NCBI GenBank assembly: GCA_964519955.1
Contig: CAZFLM010000101.1
Span: forward strand, 1 to 19,854
Source: CAZFLM01 sp964519955
Lineage (GTDB): Bacteria > Armatimonadota > Chthonomonadetes > Chthonomonadales > CAJBBX01
DNA length: 19,854 bases
Direction of reading: 5' to 3'
Within the stretch, counting starts at the first letter, position 1. The number at the start of each line of letters is the position of its first letter. Of the stretch, positions 14,189 through 19,854 are shown one piece after another. The translations under genes were made by a program, and so were the position numbers. The notes beneath the pieces are model-generated. The model was not told the DNA's origin, did not search any database, and worked only from the letters and a program-made list of their open reading frames with translations.

Positions 14189-15367
14189 CTACGGCTTGGC
14201 TTCGCGCAGCCGGTCGGCAGCCGACGGCAGCGTGGGGAACGCCGCGTGTGGCTCCGCCTGGTACCAGTAGGCGACGGAGGCGATGTCGTCGGCCTCCTTC
14301 TTGTACTTGCCGTCCGCGCCCCATCCCAGCGCCTGGATCGTGACCCGCAGATCCTTGTCGAAGCAGATGGGGTCCTGAATGTGCCAGCGGTACAGCGACC
14401 AGTGGTTCGGCGGCTCGGCGCCGTCGCTCTCCGGCAGCACCGTGCCTGCGTAGGCGGTAGTGTAGACCTCCGGGAAGCCGTAGCTGCCGAGGAAGTAGTC
14501 CTCGGTGCCCGTGCCGCAGATGGTCGGGAACTCCTTGTCACCGTCGAGGTGGAACTTCACCTCGCCCTCGCCGAACCACCCCTTGCGCAACTGGGTCCAC
14601 GCGAGGAACGTACCGACGTAGCGCCCCTTGCCCTTCACGCCGTCGAGGATCACGTACGGGTTCACCTCCGCGGTCGAGGCGCGCCGGTACTGCGCGTGCA
14701 GGTAGGCCGCATTGGCGGGAACGGCCGTCTCGAGGTAGGTGATCTGGTAGGCCACCAGCTCGACATCGGTGCCCGACTCGTTGGTCAGCGTGATCCTGGC
14801 GTGCTTCCGGAACGGCATCGGCCAGTAGCAGTTCAGCGCGTTGCTCGGGTTCACGACGATGGGCGCCGAGTTCACCCGCGCGAACTTGCCGTGCCCCACC
14901 GCGAAGAAGTCGGGCGCGGGCACCTCGATCGATGGCGTCTTCTCCCCGTCCCAGTAGAACCGAAGCACCAACGACCGGTTGAGCCCCTCCACGAGCCAGA
15001 TGTGCTGGATGATGCCCGAGCCCGCCACGTCCATCAGCGTGGCCGTCTGACCCTTGTTGACACGGATGAACGGGCGCACCTTCCAGCCCTGGCCCAGGTT
15101 GTCGGCGGCGCGCCCAGCAGCCGGCCACTCCTTCTCCGAGGGGTCGGGCACCATCATCGCGCCCTTGCCCTTCTCGCCCGTCGGGTTCTCGGCGGAGATC
15201 GATCGTGTCCGGCCCTCACCGAGGAACGGCAGCATCCCGAGACCGTTCATGATTCCGGTACTTCCTTTCCTGGAAGACTGGCCCTGCACCGAGGCCGCAC
15301 AGAGAGATAGCGAGACGGCGACGACGGCAGCCAGACGCGCGCAAGCGCCGGCACGGATCCTGTCCAT
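14189..15367 (-). CDS. Secreted GH172 (DUF2961) family enzyme
   Basis: A 392-aa protein with a signal peptide (basic n-region, hydrophobic to about residue 24, cleavage near SVQG-QSS). The DUF2961 jelly-roll is plain: GIIQHIWLVEG, LRFYWDGEKTPSIEVPAPDFFAVGHG, NCYWPMPFRKHARITLTNES, GEGEVKFHLDGD and CGTGTEDYFLGSYGF. Characterised GH172 enzymes act on fructofuranosides or on alpha-D-arabinofuranosides, using two Glu residues as acid/base and nucleophile. Here these are most likely E289 in GTGTEDYF and E267 or E269 in GEGEVKF. The length is normal. GAGG lies 6 bases before the ATG, 14 bases after the bacterioferritin stop, so the two are probably cotranscribed. Arabinofuranosyl cleavage would suit the GH127 enzyme elsewhere in the window; the exact substrate is not established. 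Confidence 0.85.
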   Translation of the reverse strand: MDRIRAGACARLAAVVAVSLSLCAASVQGQSSRKGSTGIMNGLGMLPFLGEGRTRSISAENPTGEKGKGAMMVPDPSEKEWPAAGRAADNLGQGWKVRPFIRVNKGQTATLMDVAGSGIIQHIWLVEGLNRSLVLRFYWDGEKTPSIEVPAPDFFAVGHGKFARVNSAPIVVNPSNALNCYWPMPFRKHARITLTNESGTDVELVAYQITYLETAVPANAAYLHAQYRRASTAEVNPYVILDGVKGKGRYVGTFLAWTQLRKGWFGEGEVKFHLDGDKEFPTICGTGTEDYFLGSYGFPEVYTTAYAGTVLPESDGAEPPNHWSLYRWHIQDPICFDKDLRVTIQALGWGADGKYKKEADDIASVAYWYQAEPHAAFPTLPSAADRLREAKP

Positions 15368-15381
15368 AGGTGCCTCGCGCC

Positions 15382-15888
15382 CTAAGCCTGCGTCGTGGGC
15401 GGCACGCGGACCGAGACCGCCTTGCTCCGCTCGATGGACTGCAGCGCCAGGTAGCGATCGCCGTACTTCTCCATGTTCTCCGTCTCGGTGGCGAACTGGT
15501 CGTAGTGCCGCTCCTCATCGGTCACCAGGTCCTCGAAGAGGCGCTTGGTGGCCGAGTCCGCGTTGGCGCCGGCGTCGTTGGCCCACAGGTTGTACATGTG
15601 CGCGCTGTGCTCTTCCATCCCCGCGGCGCACTTCAGCATCTCGGCCACTTCCTTGATGGGCTTGATCTCCTCGGCCGGCTTCATCACCACATCGCCGCGC
15701 AGGAACAGGATACGCTCGGCCAGGCGCTCGACGTGCAGCATCTCCTCGATGGCCGTCACCCGGAACAGGTTGGACAGCAGGTCGTAGCCCGCGTCGTCGC
15801 AGTGGAAGTGGAAGTACATGTACTGGTGCACCGCCACCAACTCGTCGGCGACCGCGCGGTTCAGCAGCTCGATGCTCTTCTCGTGCAT
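15382..15888 (-). CDS. bfr: Bacterioferritin (heme-binding ferritin)
   Basis: A 168-aa four-helix-bundle protein that stores iron as a mineral inside a 24-subunit shell after oxidising Fe(II). All six ferroxidase ligands are present with the spacing of E. coli Bfr shifted by two: E16, E49, H52, E92, E125 and H128. The heme-bridging methionine is present as M50 in IEEMLHVE, which separates it from plain ferritin and Dps. The frame is open upstream to 16053, but the ATG at 15888 is chosen because GGAGGA lies about 6 bases before it and the protein then matches family length. The C-terminus is about 10 residues longer than usual. It is followed after 14 bases by GH172, an odd operon partner. The leader contains inverted repeats. 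Confidence 0.92.
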   Translation of the reverse strand: MHEKSIELLNRAVADELVAVHQYMYFHFHCDDAGYDLLSNLFRVTAIEEMLHVERLAERILFLRGDVVMKPAEEIKPIKEVAEMLKCAAGMEEHSAHMYNLWANDAGANADSATKRLFEDLVTDEERHYDQFATETENMEKYGDRYLALQSIERSKAVSVRVPPTTQA

Positions 15889-15903
15889 GGGATCTCCTCC
15901 AAG

Positions 15904-15946
15904 GCGCTCGGGTCCGGCAGCAGTGGCCGGTAGATCGACCGAGCGC
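15904..15946 (-). promoter_or_regulatory. Structured leader upstream of bfr
   Basis: An outer inverted repeat, GCGCTCGG (15904-15911) with CCGAGCGC (15939-15946), encloses an inner stem, CCGGC (15914-15918) with GCCGG (15926-15930). It ends about 4 bases before the GGAGGA ribosome binding site, so it could affect bfr translation or stability if transcribed. There is no match to a riboswitch class that I know. Confidence 0.4.
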
Positions 15947-15956
15947 GCCGGAATCA

Positions 15957-15968
15957 GTTTGGCCGAAC
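15957..15968. promoter_or_regulatory. Possible operator palindrome in the bfr/GH36 divergent region
   Basis: GTTTGGCCGAAC is a near-perfect palindrome (five of six pairs) in the 200-base region from which bfr and the GH36-GH31 pair are read in opposite directions. Its position would allow a regulator to act on either transcript. No regulator gene is in the window and no second copy was found. Confidence 0.25.
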
Positions 15969-16088
15969 GCGGCGCGAGTTCCTGCGTGGCTCCAGGGAGC
16001 TGGTTGCAGGAGGAGTGCGTCGCGGCCCCGAATGAGGGCGCGGTTGCTGCCATCGCCTGTCCGCTCCGGCAGCGACGAGGAGAGGGGC

Positions 16089-18545
16089 ATGCTCACGACG
16101 GTACTCCTGGAGGCAGCACTCGTGACGACGACACTACTGGCCGCGCCGGCCCACAATCAGGCGCCGATGCCAGGCGAGATCGACGAAGCCCATCGCTGGG
16201 CGGCGGCCAAGTTCGAGGGCCGTCTCGTGGAGGCGAAGCCGGCGCCAGGCCTGGAGGTGCGCGCCAACTACGGCCCTGTCCAGCCGGACGCGCGGAGCGG
16301 GGAGCCCATCAAGATCGGCGGGAAGACCTACGCCCGGGGGCTCTACTGCCATGCGACGAGCGAGATCGTCGTCCGCCTGCCGAAGCCCGCCAAGCAGTTC
16401 ACCGCCGAGGTGGGCATCGACGCCCGCGCCAACGGCGGCAGCATCGACTTCAGCGTGGAGGTGGGCGGCAAGGAGACCTACCGCTCGGGTGTGATGCGGT
16501 TCAGCGACGCCGCGAGGCCGGTCAAAGTCGACCTCGGTGGCGCAGCAGAACTCACGCTCAAGATCGGCGATGGAGGTGATGGCTACTCCTGCGACCAGGG
16601 CGACTGGGCCGACGCGAAGGTGCTCCTCGCCGACGGCAGCACGCTATGGCTCAGCGACCTGCCGATCCGTCAGCCGCGCACAGCCTACACCGCCGACCCG
16701 CCGTTCTCCTTCGCCCTCGACGGCCGCCCCTCTTCCGACCTGCTGGCCGCGTGGAAGTGCGAGCGGTCCCTGCGCCCGCTCGACTCCAACCGCACGGAGC
16801 ACACGGTCACCTACACCGACCCGGCCTCCGCCCTCGTGGTGCGCTGCGTGGCCGTCGAGTACCGCGACTTCCCCACCGTAGAGTGGACCGTCTACCTGCG
16901 CAACGATGGCAAGGCCGACAGCCCGCTCGTCACCGCGTTCCGCTCGCTGGACACGCGCATCGGCGTCTCGACGGTCGTGCCGCCCACGCTGCACCACTGG
17001 ACCGGCACGCTGGTGAACCGCCACGACTACGAGCCGCACGACAGCACGCTGGAGCGCGGCAAGCCGATGGAACTGACCTCGCGCGAGGGCCGGCCCTGTG
17101 CGGGCGTCTTCCCGTACTTCAACCTGGATTGGGGGAACGAGGGCGTCCTTGAGGTCGTCGGCTGGCCGGGCAAGTGGACCGCCACGTTCGAGGCAGGCGC
17201 GGACGGCCTCGCGCTGACCGCCGGCCAGGAGACCACGCACTTCCGCCTGCACCCCGGCGAGGAGGTGCGCAGCCCGCTGATGGTGCTGCAGTTCTGGCAG
17301 GGCGACACGGTGCGCGCCCAGAACGTCTGGCGCCGCTGGATGTTCGCGCACGGCATGCCCCGCCGCAACGGGAAGCTCCCCGAGCCGCAGATGCCCGCCG
17401 TGAGCGGCAACCAGTTCCCGGGCCTCCTCTGCGCCGAGGCCGGCGAGTTCCAGTACCTGGACCGCTTCAAAGAGGAGCGCATCCCCATCACCCACTGGTG
17501 GATGGACGCGGGCTGGTACCCGAACAAGGGCGACTGGGGCACCACGGGAACGTGGGAGATCGACACGAAACGCTTCCCGCGCGGCATCCGGTCGATCGCG
17601 GACAAGGTGCACGCCGACGGGAAGCAGCTCATCGTCTGGTTCGAGCCGGAGCGCGTCACCGCGGGCTCGTGGCTGGCTGACAACCACCCGGAGTGGGTGC
17701 TGGGCGGCAAGGATGGCGGCCTGCTGGACCTGGGCAACCCGGACGCGTGGAAGTGGCTCGTGGAGACGTACGACGGGCTGATCACGGAGCAGGGCATCGA
17801 CTACTACCGCCAGGACTTCAACATGGACCCCCTGCCCTACTGGCGCTCGCACGATGCGGACGATCGGCAGGGCATCACCGAGAACAAGCACGTGCAGGGC
17901 TACCTGGCGTTCTGGGATGAGCTGGTGCGCCGTCACCCGAGCATGATGATCGACTCCTGCGCCAGCGGCGGCCACCGCAACGACCTGGAGACGCTGCGCC
18001 GCTCGGTGCCGCTCCTCCGCAGCGACTACATCTTCGACCCGGTCGGCGAGCAGTGCCACACGTACGGCTTCGCGTCATGGGTGCCGTACTGGGGCACGGG
18101 TTTCATCGACTACGACCTGTACATCGCGCGCGGATGCTACGGCATGGACACGACGCTGGGCATGGACGCGCGGCGCAAGGACCTGGACTGGAGCCTGCTG
18201 CGCCGCATCTGCAAGGAGTGGCGGGAGGTCGTCCACTGCTTCGAGGGCGACTACTATCCGCTGACGACCTACACGGTAGCCGAGGACCAGTGGATCGGGT
18301 GGCAGTTCAACCGGCCCGACCTGGGCGAGGGCATCGTGCAGGTGTTCCGCCGCGGCAAGAGCGTCTACGAGTCGGTGCGCCTCCAGCTCCGCGGCGTCGA
18401 CCCGAAGGCGACGTACGTGGTCACCGACGCCGATGAGGGCAAGCCCCGCCGCATGACCGGCGAGTCGCTGATGGAGCCGGGCCTGCTCGTGAAGATCGGC
18501 TCGCGCCCCGGCTCGGCGCTGGTGCGGTACAAGGTGGCGAAGTAG
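16089..18545 (+). CDS. Secreted NPCBM-GH36 alpha-galactosidase-like enzyme
   Basis: An 818-aa protein with a hydrophobic N-terminus (about 1-20, LLEAALVTTTLLAAPA) that is probably a signal peptide, though it lacks basic residues. Residues about 40-185 are an NPCBM carbohydrate-binding domain (GKTYARGLYCHATSEI, GIDARANGGSIDFSV, DQGDWADAKV). A GH36-type beta-sandwich follows, then the (beta/alpha)8 catalytic domain (about 440-720) and a C-terminal beta domain. The catalytic signatures are WWMDAGWYPNKGDWG, WFEPERV, YYRQDFNMD with nucleophile D576, and SCASGGHRND followed by LRSDY with acid/base D646. Family members remove alpha-galactosyl (or alpha-N-acetylgalactosaminyl) groups. The ATG at 16089 follows GAGGAG by 6 bases; an upstream in-frame ATG at 16032 gives a non-signal-like start. 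It is probably cotranscribed with the GH31 gene 13 bases downstream. Confidence 0.88.
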   Translation: MLTTVLLEAALVTTTLLAAPAHNQAPMPGEIDEAHRWAAAKFEGRLVEAKPAPGLEVRANYGPVQPDARSGEPIKIGGKTYARGLYCHATSEIVVRLPKPAKQFTAEVGIDARANGGSIDFSVEVGGKETYRSGVMRFSDAARPVKVDLGGAAELTLKIGDGGDGYSCDQGDWADAKVLLADGSTLWLSDLPIRQPRTAYTADPPFSFALDGRPSSDLLAAWKCERSLRPLDSNRTEHTVTYTDPASALVVRCVAVEYRDFPTVEWTVYLRNDGKADSPLVTAFRSLDTRIGVSTVVPPTLHHWTGTLVNRHDYEPHDSTLERGKPMELTSREGRPCAGVFPYFNLDWGNEGVLEVVGWPGKWTATFEAGADGLALTAGQETTHFRLHPGEEVRSPLMVLQFWQGDTVRAQNVWRRWMFAHGMPRRNGKLPEPQMPAVSGNQFPGLLCAEAGEFQYLDRFKEERIPITHWWMDAGWYPNKGDWGTTGTWEIDTKRFPRGIRSIADKVHADGKQLIVWFEPERVTAGSWLADNHPEWVLGGKDGGLLDLGNPDAWKWLVETYDGLITEQGIDYYRQDFNMDPLPYWRSHDADDRQGITENKHVQGYLAFWDELVRRHPSMMIDSCASGGHRNDLETLRRSVPLLRSDYIFDPVGEQCHTYGFASWVPYWGTGFIDYDLYIARGCYGMDTTLGMDARRKDLDWSLLRRICKEWREVVHCFEGDYYPLTTYTVAEDQWIGWQFNRPDLGEGIVQVFRRGKSVYESVRLQLRGVDPKATYVVTDADEGKPRRMTGESLMEPGLLVKIGSRPGSALVRYKVAK

Positions 18546-18558
18546 GGTAGGAGCAGGC

Positions 18559-19854
18559 ATGGCAGCACGGGGAACCATAGTGTTCGCAGCGTTCGCGCTC
18601 TGGCTCGTGCAGGGCGCGAACGCCGCGGGAGGGCAGGCGAGGATGGGTAAGGCGACAGCGGCGAAGCCGAGCGTGACGCAGGTTGCGCCGGGCATCTGGC
18701 GGTACCGGTTCGGCGAGCCGGAGCGCTTAACCCCGGCTTCGTTCAGGTCCGGCCAGATCCGCGCGGACGCCCTCGCCAAGCTGCCCACTGCGAAGGACGC
18801 GCCCATCCCCGAGGCGGCCATCCGCTTCGAGGCGATCCAGCGCGGCTGCTCGCTCCTGCTGCCCATGGCGACCGAGGAGCGCATCTACGGGCTGGGGCTG
18901 AACACGCGCGTGTTCGAGAAGAGCAACAAGCGCCAGAAGCTCATCCCCTCCGACGCGCCCGAAGACCCGGCCGGCCCGTCGCACGCGCCCGTGCCGTTCT
19001 ACGTCTCGACGGCCGGCTACGGCGTCTACGTCGACACGGCGCGCTTCGCCAGCTTCTACGTGGGCAACGTGGCGCCGCTGGAGGACGCCGCCCAGAGCGC
19101 GGCGGCAGGCGGCCTCGCGACCAGCACGGGCGAGCTGTACAAGGCCCGGGCCTTGGCCGAGCGGCACATGATGGTCGACATCCCGGCGGCTCGCGGCGTG
19201 GACGTGTACGTGTTCGCGGGTCCGACGATGCTCGATGCGGTGCGGCGCTACGTCCTCTTCTCGGGCGGAGGGCCGGTGCCGCCGCTCTGGGGGCTGGGCG
19301 TCGCGTACCGCGGCAAGAGCGACTTCACCGAGGAAGACGCGGTCAAGCTCGCCCAGTCCTTCCGCGAGCAGCACATCCCGTGCGACGTGTTCGGCCTGGA
19401 GCCCGGCTGGGAGACCCACGCCTACTCCAGCACGTTCGTGTGGGAGAAGTCGCGCTTCCCGGACCCCGACCGCTACTGCCGCCGCATGCAGGACATGCAC
19501 TACCACCTCAGCGTCTGGCAGCACGCCTTCACGCACCGCGACTCGCCCCTGCACGAGCCCCTGAAGCCGCTCTCCGGCAGCTACCGCGTGTGGGACGGCC
19601 TGGTGCCGGACTTCGCCAAGCCGGAGGCGCGCAAGCTGTTCGCGGACCACAACGACCAGACGCTCTTCGCCAAGGGCGTGGACAGCGTGAAGCTCGACGA
19701 GTGCGACTACCAGCCCTTCGGCCCCGAGCCCTGGTCGTTCCCGGAGGCGTCGCGCTTCCCCTCCGGCCTGGATGGCGAGCAGATGCACTCGGTCTTCGGG
19801 ATGCTGTATCAGCAGACGCTGCTCGCCCCGTTGGCTGCCCGCAACAAGCGCACC
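18559..19854 (+). CDS. GH31-family glycoside hydrolase, 5' part (runs off the window)
   Basis: The frame opens at the ATG at 18559 (AGGAG about 6 bases upstream) and is uninterrupted to the window end, giving 432 residues of an incomplete protein. A signal peptide is likely (hydrophobic about 5-18, cleavage near NAAGG). The N-terminal GH31 beta domain shows ERIYGLGLNTRVFEKSNKR and PFYVSTAGYGVYVDTA. The barrel begins at PPLWGLGVAYRGKSDFTEED and continues EPGWETHAY and VDSVKLDECDY, where D380 is the expected nucleophile. The acid/base lies beyond the window. GH31 includes alpha-glucosidases, alpha-xylosidases and alpha-galactosidases; the specificity cannot be set from this part. Pairing with GH36 in one operon suggests side-chain removal from galactose- or xylose-bearing glycans. 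Confidence 0.85.
   Translation, partial: MAARGTIVFAAFALWLVQGANAAGGQARMGKATAAKPSVTQVAPGIWRYRFGEPERLTPASFRSGQIRADALAKLPTAKDAPIPEAAIRFEAIQRGCSLLLPMATEERIYGLGLNTRVFEKSNKRQKLIPSDAPEDPAGPSHAPVPFYVSTAGYGVYVDTARFASFYVGNVAPLEDAAQSAAAGGLATSTGELYKARALAERHMMVDIPAARGVDVYVFAGPTMLDAVRRYVLFSGGGPVPPLWGLGVAYRGKSDFTEEDAVKLAQSFREQHIPCDVFGLEPGWETHAYSSTFVWEKSRFPDPDRYCRRMQDMHYHLSVWQHAFTHRDSPLHEPLKPLSGSYRVWDGLVPDFAKPEARKLFADHNDQTLFAKGVDSVKLDECDYQPFGPEPWSFPEASRFPSGLDGEQMHSVFGMLYQQTLLAPLAARNKRT

Noticed and set aside
14159..15310. A plus-strand open frame of 383 codons opposite GH172
   Set aside because: No motifs; antisense to a clear DUF2961 protein with a signal peptide and ribosome site.
16644..18059. A minus-strand open frame of 471 codons opposite GH36
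   Set aside because: Val/Ala/Arg/Gln-rich shadow with no domain; the sense strand has the full GH36 catalytic set.
1..19854. Toxin-antitoxin or defence island suggested by the macro-domain gene
   Set aside because: No ADP-ribosyltransferase, nuclease, helicase, integrase or tRNA-adjacent insertion can be recognised; the surroundings are hydrolases and exported proteins.

Overview
The window is high-GC bacterial DNA (roughly 65-70% G+C by eye) with 13 protein-coding genes. I see no tRNA, rRNA, CRISPR array, transposase or phage gene. Several secreted glycoside hydrolases of families rich in soil and plant-litter degraders, strong AGGAGG-type ribosome binding sites, very high GC and several lineage-specific secreted proteins suggest a chromosomal segment of an uncultured environmental bacterium. 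Armatimonadota is my best guess, with Planctomycetota or a related group possible. This is inference; there is no marker gene to settle it.

Layout. (1) 192-677 (+) is a GNAT acetyltransferase. (2) 821-2959 (+) is a secreted GH127-type (DUF1680) beta-L-arabinofuranosidase-like enzyme. (3) 10609 down to 3160 (-) holds five closely spaced genes read leftward: a 368-aa single-unit BtrH_N/C39-like protein, a 1125-aa exported protein built of three divergent units of the same family, a macro-domain protein, a methionine-rich exported protein, and a secreted clan-A-like glycoside hydrolase. The last two overlap by 4 bases (GTGA). (4) 13849 down to 11090 (-) holds two paralogous membrane-anchored, probably beta-propeller proteins. 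(5) 15888 down to 14189 (-) holds bacterioferritin followed by a GH172 (DUF2961) enzyme, with a terminator-like hairpin after it. (6) 16089 to the window end (+) holds a secreted NPCBM-GH36 alpha-galactosidase-like enzyme followed after 13 bases by a GH31 enzyme that runs off the window.

How it fits together. GH127, GH172, GH36, GH31 and a clan-A-like hydrolase together would suit removal of arabinofuranosyl, galactosyl and xylosyl or glucosyl side groups from plant polysaccharides or glycoproteins outside the cytoplasm. No SusC/SusD pair, transporter or sugar-responsive regulator is in view, so this is a scattered hydrolase neighbourhood rather than a classical PUL. The most unusual part is 3160-10609: a family of BtrH_N/C39-like units, three in one exported chain and one alone, in which only the middle unit of the large protein keeps a recognisable Cys-His pair, linked to a macro-domain gene and a Met-rich exported protein. 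The pair of membrane-anchored paralogues sharing an N-terminal cytoplasmic motif is a second uncharacterised set.
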